DNA of 64,000 nt from Luteimonas kalidii. GTDB taxonomy: Bacteria > Pseudomonadota > Gammaproteobacteria > Xanthomonadales > Xanthomonadaceae. Both the position numbers and the translations under genes were made by a program. Position 1 is the stretch's first letter. Each line of letters starts with the position of its first letter. Below are positions 48,067 to 58,900 of the stretch, piece after piece. The notes under the pieces are model-generated. The model did not search any database and was not told the origin of the DNA. It saw only the letters and a program-made list of their open reading frames with translations. The DNA lies in NCBI RefSeq assembly GCF_029887935.1, contig NZ_JARXRO010000014.1, positions 288,796-352,795 of the forward strand, given 5' to 3'.

Positions 48067-48438
48067 ATGCCCCACCTCGACTTCCCCTACCGCTTCGACG
48101 GCAGCGGCCGCACAGCAAGCACCGGCGAGGCCGACCACGTGCGCGACCTGATCGCCCAGGTGCTGCTGACCGCGCCGGGCGAGCGGGTGATGCGCCCGGA
48201 CTTCGGCGCCGGCCTGCTGCAGCTGGTGTTCGAACCCAACAGCGTGGCGATCGCCGCGACCGCGCAGATGCTGGTGCAGTCCTCGCTGCAGCAGCACCTC
48301 TCGCACCTGATCGCGGTCGACGCGGTGCGCATCGGCAACGACGACGGCGCCCTGCGCGTCGATGTCGACTACCGCCTGCTGCGCGACGGCAGCGCCGCCA
48401 GCGCCGCGATCGACATCCCCGGAGGCGGCGCGCCATGA
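48067..48438 (+). CDS. Baseplate wedge protein, gp25/GPW family (Afp9-like)
   Basis: 123 aa. FPYRFDGSGRTASTGEADHVRDLIAQVLLTAPGERVMRPDFGAGLLQLVFEPNS is the gp25 signature, including the EPN segment (FEPNS). It anchors sheath to baseplate. It follows GAGGAGCC and overlaps the next start by 4 bp. Confidence 0.93.
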   Translation: MPHLDFPYRFDGSGRTASTGEADHVRDLIAQVLLTAPGERVMRPDFGAGLLQLVFEPNSVAIAATAQMLVQSSLQQHLSHLIAVDAVRIGNDDGALRVDVDYRLLRDGSAASAAIDIPGGGAP

Positions 48439-51020
48439 GGTACCACTGCTGCGATCCCCGCCGGCTCGAGGTGCTGCGCCGCTCCGGCAGCGACAACGCG
48501 ATCGACTTCGTCGAGGTGCTCGACCGCGCCGCGCCGCCGGGCGTGCCGCGCCAGCGCACGCTGTTCGTGCGGCTGCTGCGCGACGGCTTCGCCCTCTCGC
48601 CCGAGAACCTGCGCATCGGTGGCGGCGAACGCATCGCCAGCGTCGGCATCGCCTGGTGCGCGGCAGCGGACGACCTGCCGCCCGAAGCCGAACCCGACCT
48701 CGCGGACGGCCTCGACGATCCCGCGCGCACCCTGGTAGTGCGCACCGATGGCGAGGGCGATTTCTCGCGCTACACCCTGGCCATCGTGGCCAACTCGGGC
48801 GACGACGTCCCGCCCGCCGGCTTCGACCCGCTGCTGTCGCGGATCGAGTTCTCGTTCAAGGTCGAGTGCCCTTCGGATTTCGATTGCGCGCAATCGCTGC
48901 CCTGCCCCACCGAGGTGGCCGCCGCGCCCGACATCGATTACCTGGCCCGCGACTACCCCGGCTTCCGCCGCCTGATGCTCGACCGCATGGACCTGCTGGT
49001 GCCGGGCTGGCGCGAACGCTCGGCGGCGGACCTGGGCGTCACCCTGGTCGAACTGCTGGCCTATGCCGCCGACAACCTGTCGTACCGCCAGGATGCGGTG
49101 GCGAACGAGGCCTACCTGTCCACCGCACGCCGCCGCAGTTCGGTGCGCAGGCACGCGCGCCTGGTCGACTACCACCTGCACGACGGCTGCAACGCCCGCA
49201 CCTGGGTGCAGGTGCGGCTGGCCGAAGGCAGCGGCGACCTGGTGCTGGCGCGCGGCACGCGGCTGCTCACGCGGGTGCCCGGCATCGGCGCGGTGATCGA
49301 GCCCGGCAGCCGCGATGCGCGCCAGGCGATGGCCGCGGCGCCGGTGGTGTTCGAGACCGCGCACACCGCCACCCTGCATGCCGAATGCAACGAACTGGCG
49401 TTCTACACCTGGGGCGACGCTGGCTGCTGCCTGCCGCGCGGCGCCACCGCCGCCACGCTGCGCGAGCACCCGCCGCTGGCGGTCGGCGACGTGCTGGTGT
49501 TCGTCGAAACCCGCAGCCCGACCACGCTGTCGGAGCACGATGCCGATCGCAGCCATCGCTGGGCGGTGCGGCTGACCGCGGTCGAACCCGCCAGCGATCC
49601 GTCCGGCGGCCTGTTCGAAGACCCGCCGGTCGACGAAGCGCGCGACGTCACCCGGATCGAATGGGCAGCCGCCGACGCATTGCCGTTCCCGCTGTGCCTC
49701 GGCGTCGAATCGCATCCGGACCTGGTGTTCGCGGTCGCGCGCGGCAACATCGTGCTCGCCGACCACGGCCACACCCTGCCCGACGAAGCGCTGCCCGAGG
49801 TGCCTGATGCGGTGCGTCGCTATGCACCCGGCGCATCGCACGCCGATCGCTGCGGCACGCGCGAACGGGTGCCGGTGCCGGTGCGCTACCGCCCCTGGCT
49901 GGCCTCGCAGCCGGTCACCCAGGGCTTCTCGCTGGCGGACCTACTGGCCGCGACCCAGGACGAGAGCCCCATGCCGCTGTGGCCCGCGAGCCAGCTGCTG
50001 CCGCTCGATCCGCGGCATGCGCTGCCGCGGATCGCGCTGCTGCAGGACGCGCCGCAATCGCCGCCGTGGAGCCCGCGCCACGACCTGCTCGGCAGCGATG
50101 CCGGCGCGCCCCACTTCGTGGTCGAGACCGAGCACGACGGCCGCACCCGCCTGCGCTTCGGCGACGACCGCAACGGCAAGCGCCCCAATCCCGGCACCCG
50201 CCTGCGCGCGCGCTACCGGGTGGGCAACGGCGTGGCCGGCAACATCGGCGCCGACGCGCTGGCGCACCTGGTGTTCGATCCGGCGCTGTACGCCGACGGT
50301 CCCGATCCGCCACCCGATCCGACCGCCATCGAGGCGATCGGCAACCCGATGCCCGCCGCCGGCGGCACCGCGCCCGAGGACGTGGAAGCCGCGCGCCGCG
50401 ACGCGCCGCACGCATTCCGCACCCAGGAACGCGCGGTCACCGCCGACGACTATGCCGCCGTGAGCGAGCGCAGTGCCGAGGTCGGCCGCGCCGCCGCGAC
50501 CTTCCGCTGGACCGGCAGCTGGTACAGCGTGTTCGTCAGCGCCGACCGGCCCGGCGGCGCACCGGTCGACGCCCCGTTCCGCACGGCCCTGCGCCGGCAC
50601 CTGGAACGCTTCCGCATGGCCGGCTACGACGTCGCGGTCGACGCGCCGCGCATGGTGCCGCTGGATCTCGCCCTGCATGTCTGCGTGAAGCCCGGCTATT
50701 TCCGCAGCGACGTGCTGGCCGCGGTGGAAGGCGCGCTCAGTGCGCGCGTGCATCCCGACGGCAGCCTCGGCCTGTTCCATCCCGACCGTTTCAGCTTCGG
50801 CGATCCGGTGTACCTGAGCCGCGTGGTCGCCACCGCGCAGGCGGTCGCCGGCGTGGCCTCGGTGCGCGTCGACCGGTTCCGGCGCCTGCTCAATGGCGGC
50901 GCGTCTTCGCTGGAGGAAGGCGTGATCCGGCTCGACCGGCTCGAGATCGCCCAGCTCGCGAACAATCCCAATTTCCGTGAACGCGGAAAGCTGTCGCTGT
51001 CGGCGGGAGGCGGACAATGA
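48435..51020 (+). CDS. Baseplate J-type protein 1 (Afp11-like)
   Basis: 861 aa. The N terminus (RYHCCDPRRLEVLRRSGSDNAIDFVEVLDR) is the typical start of 'putative baseplate assembly proteins'. A central wedge region (DIDYLARDYPGFRRLMLDRMDLLVPGWRERSAADLGVTLVELLAYAADNLSYRQDAVANEAYLSTARRRSSVRRHARLVDY) and C-terminal J-type regions (RLRFGDDRNGKRPNPGTRLRARYRVGNGVAGNIGADAL; TQERAVTADDYAAVSERSAEV) follow. With the next gene it forms the heterodimeric wedge core around the hub. It overlaps the next gene by 4 bp. Confidence 0.93.
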   Translation: MRYHCCDPRRLEVLRRSGSDNAIDFVEVLDRAAPPGVPRQRTLFVRLLRDGFALSPENLRIGGGERIASVGIAWCAAADDLPPEAEPDLADGLDDPARTLVVRTDGEGDFSRYTLAIVANSGDDVPPAGFDPLLSRIEFSFKVECPSDFDCAQSLPCPTEVAAAPDIDYLARDYPGFRRLMLDRMDLLVPGWRERSAADLGVTLVELLAYAADNLSYRQDAVANEAYLSTARRRSSVRRHARLVDYHLHDGCNARTWVQVRLAEGSGDLVLARGTRLLTRVPGIGAVIEPGSRDARQAMAAAPVVFETAHTATLHAECNELAFYTWGDAGCCLPRGATAATLREHPPLAVGDVLVFVETRSPTTLSEHDADRSHRWAVRLTAVEPASDPSGGLFEDPPVDEARDVTRIEWAAADALPFPLCLGVESHPDLVFAVARGNIVLADHGHTLPDEALPEVPDAVRRYAPGASHADRCGTRERVPVPVRYRPWLASQPVTQGFSLADLLAATQDESPMPLWPASQLLPLDPRHALPRIALLQDAPQSPPWSPRHDLLGSDAGAPHFVVETEHDGRTRLRFGDDRNGKRPNPGTRLRARYRVGNGVAGNIGADALAHLVFDPALYADGPDPPPDPTAIEAIGNPMPAAGGTAPEDVEAARRDAPHAFRTQERAVTADDYAAVSERSAEVGRAAATFRWTGSWYSVFVSADRPGGAPVDAPFRTALRRHLERFRMAGYDVAVDAPRMVPLDLALHVCVKPGYFRSDVLAAVEGALSARVHPDGSLGLFHPDRFSFGDPVYLSRVVATAQAVAGVASVRVDRFRRLLNGGASSLEEGVIRLDRLEIAQLANNPNFRERGKLSLSAGGGQ

Positions 51021-53794
51021 GCGCACTGCGTCCCGACGCGAAGGCCGGCAGCATCGCGCCGCCGCCGGGCAGCGAAGCCTGCGGCTGCTGCGAGGGCATC
51101 GACGCCGCCACCCCGCAGGCGCACGCCAACCGCCATGGCCTCGATGCCGTGGCCTACCGGATCGGGCGCCACCCCGATTTCCGTTCGAGCCTGATCGACG
51201 GCCTGTCCGACTCGACCCTGCTGATCGATCCGGCCGAGCCGGTCGACCCGACGGAACCGGCCGAGCCGAAGCCCAGCCCGCTCGCGAATCTGCTCACCCG
51301 CGACACGGACGACTTCACCCTCGGCCTGATCGACGCCTTCGCCTGCAGCGCCGACGTGCTCGCCTTCTACCAGGAGCGCATCGCCAACGAATCCTGGCTG
51401 CGCACCGCCACCGAGCGCGTCTCGCTGCAGGAAATGGGCCGGCTGATCGGCTACCGCCTGCGCCCCGGCATTGCCGCCGAGACCTGGCTGGCCTTCACCC
51501 TGGAACCGCCACGCGCGCCGCCGCCGGGCGCGCCGAAGGAACCGGGGATGTTCGTCACCGGCATCCCCACCCAGGTGCGGCTCGACGCCGGGCTCAAGGT
51601 GCAGAGCGTGCCCGGGCCGAACGAGAAGCCGCAGACGTTCGAGACGGTGGAGGCGATCGAAGCGCGTCCGGAGTGGAGCGCGATGCGCCCCTGGCTGTCG
51701 CGCCCGCGGCTGCCGGCGATGGGGGATCGCACGCTCTGGCTGCAGGGCGTCGCCACCGGCCTCAAGCCCGGCGACGCGCTGCTGGTGGTCGGCGCCGAGT
51801 TCGATGCCAATCCCGCCAGCAACCGCTGGGATTTCCGCATCCTCAGCGAGGTGCTGGCCGAACCGGACTACGACCGCACCCGGGTCTCGTGGAAGCGCGC
51901 GCTCGGGTCGCTGTCGCCGGCGATGTCGCCTGCCGGCAACGACGTGCGCGTGTACGCGCTGCGCCAGCGCGCCTCGGTGTTCGGACACAACGCGCCGATG
52001 TGGCGGACGATGCCGCTGGAGTTCCGCAACGACTACAAGGGCGAACCGCCGGTCCTCTTCGGGTCCGTACGCCGCATCGTCACCGATGCGGAGTACGTCG
52101 AGGCGGGTGGCTTCGAGCACGCCGGCTTTTCCGCCACGCTCTCGATCGCGCACGAGGAGTGGCCCGACTTCGTGGTCTCACCTGCGGGCCCGACCGCGAA
52201 CGGCGGCCATGTCGACCTCGACGCCGCCTATCCCGCTGTCGCCCCCGGCGGCTACGCCGTGCTCGCCTACGGCGCCTACGACGCCGCCAGCGATCCCGCG
52301 CCGGTCGACACCTATGTCGAGCTGTACCGCGTCGATGGCGCCTCGGAAGTCGCACGCGCGGAGTTCGCGCTGTCGGGTAAATCCACCCGCCTGCGACTTG
52401 CCGGCGACGAGTACGACCGCTTCGACAGCAAGGTGCGCACGCTGAAGGTGTTCGCGCAGTCGGAGGAACTCGTGTTGGCGGAGACGCCCGTCACCACGGC
52501 CGTCTCCGGCGACACGCTGCCCGTCGCCGTGGCCCCGGCCGGACTGGACACCGGCCGTCGCATCATCGTCCAGGGCACTGCAACCAGCGGCCAGTCCATC
52601 GTCCACCGCGCCACCCTCACCGCCGCGGCGCGCAGCGACGGCGGCGGCGCCCTGCTCGACATCGATCCACCCCTGCCCGCCGCGCTGCAGCGCGAATCGG
52701 TGACGGTGCTCGCCAACGTCGCCACCGCGCGCCATGGCGAAACCGTGGCCCAGGTGCTGGGCTCCGGCAGCGCCAGCCAGGCGCACCAGCGCTTCGAACT
52801 CAAGCAGGCGCCGCTCACCTGGCGCGCGGCCGCGAACGAACTCGGCGCCGCCGCCGAACTCACCGTGCGCGTGGGCGGCATCGAATGGAAACAGCGCGAC
52901 AGCCTGTACGGCGCCGCGCCCGGCGACCACGCCTACACCCTGCGCACCGACGAGGCCGGCCGCGACTGGCTGCAGTTCGGCGACGGCGAACGCGGCGCGC
53001 GCCTGCCCAGCGGCAGCCAGAACCTGCGCGCCAGCTATCGCAAGGGCACCGGCGCCGAAGGCAACGTGCGCGCCGAGGCGCTCACCCAGCTGATGACGCG
53101 CCCGCTCGGGGTCAAGGGCGTCGCGAATCCGGGCGCCGCCGAAGGCGGCACCGATCCGGAACCGGCCGCGCATGCGCGCAGTTCGATCCCGCTCGGCACG
53201 CGCACCCTGGGCCGGGTGGTGTCGGTACTCGACTACGCCGACTTCGCACGCGCCTATGCCGGCATCGCCAAGGCGCAGGCGCAGGTGCTGCAACTCGCGC
53301 ATGGCCCGGTGATCGCGATCACCGTCGCCGGCCAGGACGGCGCGCTGCTCGCAGAGACCAACCCGATCTGGGCCAATCTGCGCGACGCGCTCGCCGCGGG
53401 CGGCGACCCTCACGTGTCCGTGCGCCTGATGGGCTTCGTGGCCAGCACTTTCCGCATCGGCCTGAAGGTGAAGTGCGATCCGGCGCATGATCCCGCGACC
53501 GTGCTCGCCGCGGTCGAGGCCGCCCTGCGCGAGGCGTTCTCGTTCGACCGCCGCGAACTCGGGCAACCGGTGCAGCAGTCCGAAGTGGTGTCGGTGGCGC
53601 ACGCGGTGCCGGGCGTGGTCGCGATCGACCTCGACCTGCTCTACGGCGGTACCTCGCCCTTCCTCCAGACCCTGCCCTCGCGCCAGGTGCGGCTGCTGGC
53701 CTCGCGGATGCGGGTGGCCGGCGGCCTGCCGCGGCCGGCCGAACTGCTGACCCTGCATCCGGGCCCGCTGGCAAGACTGGAGACCATGCCATGA
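51017..53794 (+). CDS. Baseplate J-type protein 2 (Afp12-like)
   Basis: 925 aa. The Cys-rich start ACGCCEGIDAATPQAHANRHGLDAVAYRIGRHPDFRSSLID is common to this group. It continues with DFTLGLIDAFACSADVLAFYQERIANESWLRTATERVSLQEMGRLIGYRLRPGIAAETWLAF and, in the C-terminal half, LQFGDGERGARLPSGSQNLRASYRKGTGAEGNVRAEALTQL and a J-like end. It pairs with the upstream J-type protein in each wedge. It overlaps its neighbours by 4 bp on both sides. Confidence 0.93.
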   Translation: MSALRPDAKAGSIAPPPGSEACGCCEGIDAATPQAHANRHGLDAVAYRIGRHPDFRSSLIDGLSDSTLLIDPAEPVDPTEPAEPKPSPLANLLTRDTDDFTLGLIDAFACSADVLAFYQERIANESWLRTATERVSLQEMGRLIGYRLRPGIAAETWLAFTLEPPRAPPPGAPKEPGMFVTGIPTQVRLDAGLKVQSVPGPNEKPQTFETVEAIEARPEWSAMRPWLSRPRLPAMGDRTLWLQGVATGLKPGDALLVVGAEFDANPASNRWDFRILSEVLAEPDYDRTRVSWKRALGSLSPAMSPAGNDVRVYALRQRASVFGHNAPMWRTMPLEFRNDYKGEPPVLFGSVRRIVTDAEYVEAGGFEHAGFSATLSIAHEEWPDFVVSPAGPTANGGHVDLDAAYPAVAPGGYAVLAYGAYDAASDPAPVDTYVELYRVDGASEVARAEFALSGKSTRLRLAGDEYDRFDSKVRTLKVFAQSEELVLAETPVTTAVSGDTLPVAVAPAGLDTGRRIIVQGTATSGQSIVHRATLTAAARSDGGGALLDIDPPLPAALQRESVTVLANVATARHGETVAQVLGSGSASQAHQRFELKQAPLTWRAAANELGAAAELTVRVGGIEWKQRDSLYGAAPGDHAYTLRTDEAGRDWLQFGDGERGARLPSGSQNLRASYRKGTGAEGNVRAEALTQLMTRPLGVKGVANPGAAEGGTDPEPAAHARSSIPLGTRTLGRVVSVLDYADFARAYAGIAKAQAQVLQLAHGPVIAITVAGQDGALLAETNPIWANLRDALAAGGDPHVSVRLMGFVASTFRIGLKVKCDPAHDPATVLAAVEAALREAFSFDRRELGQPVQQSEVVSVAHAVPGVVAIDLDLLYGGTSPFLQTLPSRQVRLLASRMRVAGGLPRPAELLTLHPGPLARLETMP

Positions 53795-55896
53795 GCCTCG
53801 ATGCGCAGCGCCTGTACGAACTGCTGCCGGCCATCCACCGGATCCGCGACGATGCGCTGGGCGAGCCGCTGCGTGCGCTGATCGCGCTGTTCGCGCGCGA
53901 ACTCGAGGCGCTGGAGGAAGACGTCGAGCAGCTCTACGACGACCAGTTCATCGAGACCTGCGCCGACTGGGTGGTGCCCTACATCGGCGACCTGATCGGC
54001 TACCGCCCGCTCGCCGGTATCGCCGCCGACGTGTCGTCGCCGCGCGCGGAAGTCGCCAACACGATTGCCTATCGCCGCCGCAAGGGCACCGCGCTGATGC
54101 TGGAGCAGCTGGCGCGCGACCTGCTCGGCCGGCCCGCGCATGTCGCCGAGTTCTTCGAGCAGCTCGCGACCACCCAGTACATGAAGCACCTGCGCCCGCA
54201 TGCCGTGGCCAGCGCCGACCTGCGCTCGCAGCCGGCGATGCGCGCGCTCGGCGGCGCCTTCAACACCACCGCGCACACCCCCGACCTGCGCGCGCCCCAG
54301 GCCACGGCCGAACTCGGCGGCGGCCGCTACAACATCCCCAACATCGGCATCTTCGTGTGGCGGTTGCTGGCGTTGCCGCTCACCGGGATCCCGCTGGTGC
54401 CGCACCCGGGCGACGCCGGCGGCACCCGCTTCCGGCTCAATCCGCTGGGCGCCGACCTGGCGCTGTTCCGGCGCCCGCGCAGCGAGGACTCGATCGCCAC
54501 CCTGAGCGCGCCGGTGCATGTCGCGGCGCCCCTGGACGTGCGCGGCATGGCCGCGGCGGTGCGCGTGGCGCAGGACGCCGCCGATCCCGCCACGGTCGCC
54601 CACGACTACGGCCTCGGCGACAGCCTGGTCCTGCTGCGCCCGGGCGCCGAGGCCGACAGCTGGGAACCGGTGCCGGTGGCGGAGATCGTGATCGCCGACC
54701 TGCGCGACCTGCCGGGCAACGACTGGAACCACCAGGACACGATCCCCGACGACCGCATCGCGATCGATCCCGAACGCGGCCGCGTGGTGCTGGGCGCGAA
54801 CGTCGAAGCCCCGCTGCGCGCCAGCTTCCACCACGGTTTCGCGCGCATGCTCGGCGGCGGCGAATACGAACGTGTGCCCGAGGGCGAGACGCTCGCGCTA
54901 CAGGTGGAGGCGACAGCCGGAGAAGCACTGCAACCGCACCTGGATGCGATCGCCCCCGGCGGCCGCCTGCGCATCGGCGACAGCCTCACCTACACCGCCC
55001 CCACGACGCTGCAGGTGGACGCGCCCGCCAATCCCGACGACGACGCCACCGTGGTCGTCGCCGCCCGCAACGGCGCGCGCCCGCTGCTCGCCGCCGCGGG
55101 CGACATCACCCTCGACATCGGCGCCGGCGCAAGTCTCGTGCTCGACGGCCTGGTGATCTCCGGCGGCGCGCTGGTGCTGCCCGACGCCGGCGACGATGCC
55201 ACCCGCACCCTCGTGCTGCGCCACTGCACCCTGGTGCCGGGCCTGTCGCTGCTGCCCGACGGCAGCGCGGCCTCGCCCGGCGCGCCCAGCCTGGTGATCG
55301 AACACCCGTTCGCCAACGTGCGGCTCGAACACTGCATCACCGGCGGCCTGCGCGTGGCGGCCGGCGCCGAGGTCGAACTGGTCGACTGCATCGTCGACGC
55401 CGGCGCGCCCACCGCCGTGGCCTACGCCGCGCCGGACGACGCCTCCGCCGGCGGCGCCCTCACCGTGCGCGCCAGCACCCTGGTGGGCAAGCTGCACGCG
55501 CGCACGATCGAACTCGCCTCCGACACGATCTTCCATGCCGCGCTGGAAGATGGCGACGACTGGCTCGCGCCCGTGCGCGCGCAACGCACCCAGCACGGCT
55601 GCGTACGCTTCTGCTGGCTGCCGACGGATTCGATCGCGCCGCGCCGCTACCGCTGCCTGCCGGACGACACGCACCCGCGCGTGCGCCCGCACTTCAACGC
55701 GCTGCGTTACGGGCAGCCGGCCTACATGCAACTGCGCGCCAGCACGCCGGCGGCGATCCTGCGCGGCGCCAGCGACGAGGGCGAGATCGGCGTGATGCAC
55801 GCCCTCGCCCAGCCGCAGCGCGAAGCCAACCTGCGCATCCGCCTCGACGAATACCTGCGCCACGGATTGCGCGCGGGCCTGTTCCACGCCACCTGA
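53791..55896 (+). CDS. Tail protein I-like baseplate/fibre-attachment protein
   Basis: 701 aa. The N-terminal 150 residues match phage tail protein I (LYELLPAIHRIRDDALGEPLRALIALFARELEALEEDVEQLYDDQFIETCADWVVPYIGDLIGYRPL...YRRRKGTALMLEQLARDLLG). This is followed by a unique middle part and a beta-rich C-terminal half with strand repeats (GASLVLDGLVISGGALVLPD; LEHCITGGLRVAAGAEVELVDCIVDAG) that looks like a short right-handed beta-helix. It probably connects the wedge to the fibre protein encoded next. Confidence 0.83.
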   Translation: MSLDAQRLYELLPAIHRIRDDALGEPLRALIALFARELEALEEDVEQLYDDQFIETCADWVVPYIGDLIGYRPLAGIAADVSSPRAEVANTIAYRRRKGTALMLEQLARDLLGRPAHVAEFFEQLATTQYMKHLRPHAVASADLRSQPAMRALGGAFNTTAHTPDLRAPQATAELGGGRYNIPNIGIFVWRLLALPLTGIPLVPHPGDAGGTRFRLNPLGADLALFRRPRSEDSIATLSAPVHVAAPLDVRGMAAAVRVAQDAADPATVAHDYGLGDSLVLLRPGAEADSWEPVPVAEIVIADLRDLPGNDWNHQDTIPDDRIAIDPERGRVVLGANVEAPLRASFHHGFARMLGGGEYERVPEGETLALQVEATAGEALQPHLDAIAPGGRLRIGDSLTYTAPTTLQVDAPANPDDDATVVVAARNGARPLLAAAGDITLDIGAGASLVLDGLVISGGALVLPDAGDDATRTLVLRHCTLVPGLSLLPDGSAASPGAPSLVIEHPFANVRLEHCITGGLRVAAGAEVELVDCIVDAGAPTAVAYAAPDDASAGGALTVRASTLVGKLHARTIELASDTIFHAALEDGDDWLAPVRAQRTQHGCVRFCWLPTDSIAPRRYRCLPDDTHPRVRPHFNALRYGQPAYMQLRASTPAAILRGASDEGEIGVMHALAQPQREANLRIRLDEYLRHGLRAGLFHAT

Positions 55897-55928
55897 TCCT
55901 GCCTTCCGATCTTCGATGGAGTCGTCCC

Positions 55929-58900
55929 ATGGCCACTGACCTGTCCCGCATCCGCCACGATCCCCTGCTCGACTGGTCCGGCGTGCAACTCAAGCAGGGC
56001 GGCGTGCTGCTCGATGCCGATGCCAACGAGCTGGTCGCCGTGCTCGACCGGCGCCTGCGCGCGCTCGCCAGCGACGTGCTCGGCCGCTCTACCGTGTCGC
56101 AGACCACGCCCGACGCCTTCCGCATCACAGCAAGCGGCGGCGGCCTGCGGATCGGCCGCGGGCGCATGTACGTCGACGGCCTGCTCGCCGAGAACCACGG
56201 CGGCGGCGAGCCCGCGTTCGATCCGCTGCTGGCCGAACCCAACGCCGCCGGTCCGCTCGACTACACCGCGCAGCCCTACCTGCCGGACGCGCCCGACCTG
56301 CCCACCGCCGGCCGCCGCCTCGTCTACCTCGACGCGTGGAATCGCGAAGTCACCGCGCTCGAGGATCCGTCCCTGGTCGAAAGCGCGGTCGGGGTCGACG
56401 CCAGCTCGCGCCTGCAGACCGTGTGGCAGGTGCGGGTGCTGGATTCTCAACTCGACGCCGGCGCCAGCTGCGCCACGCCCGACGGCGAACTGCCCGGCTG
56501 GAGCGCCCTCACCGCGCCGAGCGAAGGCCGCCTGACCACCGGCACCTACGAGGTGCCGCCGCTCAGCGATCCCTGCGAACTCCCGCCCACCGGCGGCTAC
56601 CGCGGGCTGGAGAACCAGCTCTACCGCGTCGAGATCCACGACCCCGGGCTGCCCGGCGGTGGCGCCACCTTCAAGTGGTCGCGCGAGAACGCCAGCGTCG
56701 GCGCGCGCGTGGCCGCGTACATCTCCGCGACCGAGCTGGAACTCGAGACCCTCGGCCGCGACGAAGTGCTGGGCCTGCGCGACGGCGACTGGGTGGAGAT
56801 CCTCGACGACCCGCGCGAGTTCGCGCAGCTGCCCGGCGAGATCCGCCGCATCTCGATCGACGACCCCGGCAACCGCCGCATCAGCTTCGCCCCCGCGCTG
56901 CCCGCCGGCATGCTGCCGCCCGCCTTCCCCGACGACGCCCTGCCCGCGCAGCGCAACCTGCGCGTGCGCCGCTGGGACCAGGGCGGCCGGGTGTTCCGCG
57001 TCACCGCCACCGGCACCACCGCGCAGGTGCAGGACCTCGATGCACCGGGTTCCACCGGACTGATCGACGTGCCCGCCGCCGGCACCGAGCTGATCCTGGA
57101 AAACGGCGTCACCGTGTCCTTCGCCAGCGCCGGCACAAGTGGCTTCAAACGCGGCGACTGGTGGACCTTCGCCGCCCGCACCGCCGATGCCAGCGTGGAA
57201 CCGCTAGCCGCCGCCCCGCCGCGCGGCACCCACCACCACTACGCGCGCCTCGGCATCTGGGACATCGCCTCGGGCAGCGTCAGCGACTGCCGCACGCCCT
57301 GGCCGCCCGGTGGCGGCGACGACTGCGGCTGCAGCCAGTGCGTCACCCCCGAATCGCATGCCAGCGGCCAGCTCACCATCCAGGCCGCCGTCGACCGCCT
57401 GCGCGACCGCGGCGGCACCGTCTGCCTCACGCCCGGCAACTACGCCCTGCAAGAGCCCGTGTTCCTGCGCGGCGCGCGCGCCATTACCATCCGCGGCCAG
57501 GGCGCGACCACCATCGTCACCGCCGCCGGCTCGGCCTTCGTGGTGGAAACCGGCATGGCGATCTGCATCGAGAAGCTCTCGGTGCTCTCGGCCGGGCTGG
57601 AATCCGCGATCCGCATCCAGACCGCGCTCGGCGTCACCCTGCGCGAGCTGATCGTATTCGCCTACGACGGCATCCGCGACCGCCGCAGCGCCGCCGTGGC
57701 GCTGTCGGGCCTGTGCGCGGGGATCACGATCCGCGACAACCTGTTCGTCGCGCCCGACGGCATCCGCACCGAGACCGCCAACGAAGGCGGCCCCGCCTTC
57801 GCCCTGCTCGGCGCGCTGGCGATCGAGCACAACATCCTCGCCTGCCAGCGCAACGGCATCGTCTTCGACGGCAGCGTCGGCCACCTGTGGGACAGCCGCA
57901 TCGGCGACAACCAGTTCACCGACTGCCCCTCGCACGGCGTGCGGGTGCTCGGGCTGGCCACCGCCGGCGCCTCCCTGCGCGTGGAAGGCAACAACCTCAA
58001 CCTCACCGGCCACGGCATCCTCGTAGGCACCGGCAACGCCTGGATCGAAAGCAACCGCGTGCACGGCACCGGCGACACCCCGCACGTGGACGGCAACGAC
58101 GGCATCGCCCTCGTCCCCGGCCTGGACCGCGCCGGCGCCACCCAGGTGCACGTGCTGGCCAACCAGGTCAGCGGTTTCCGCAACACCGGCATCGCCATCC
58201 GCGCGCGCATCGGCGACCTGATCGCCAAGCTCAACGTGGTGCGCGACTGCGGCAACGGCATCGTGATGGCCGAGGACGCCGAGTCCGACTCGGCCAGCAT
58301 CGAGAACAACCACGTGCGCGACATCACCGGCGCGCCGGGCGATGCCGATCGCGCCATCGTCGCCGGCATCTCGGTGCTGCGCACCGCCGCCGCCACCATC
58401 GCCGGCAACCAGGTGCGCGACATCGCCCGCAACGCCCAACAGCGCATCTCGCTCTCGGCCGGCATCGTCGCCACCGGCGTCAACCGCTCGCGCATCCACG
58501 GCAACGAGGTGAGCGGCATCGGCCCGGTGGGCGACTTCAACGGCGCCGGCGTGGGCCTGCTGGTGCAGGCCCCGCTCGACCGCACCGAGATCGCCCACAA
58601 CCAGGTGCAGCGCGACGACCAGACCCAGGCCGGCAGCGGCGACTGGTATGCCCTGCTGGTGGGCGGCGTGGCCTCGCGCGTGGTCGACGACGCCGGTGCC
58701 GTGGCCGACCTCGACCTCACCGCCGCCGTGGCCGTGCACCACACCGTGAACGTCTCCACCGTGCGCCTCGACACGCGCCGCACCCTGGTGCTGTCCGGCG
58801 ACCGCGCCTACATCGCCACCGCGGCCACCGACCTGCTCGCCGCCTCGGTGCTGGCGCGCGGTTCGGTGGCCACCGTGATCGGCAACATGCTGCTCGCGCG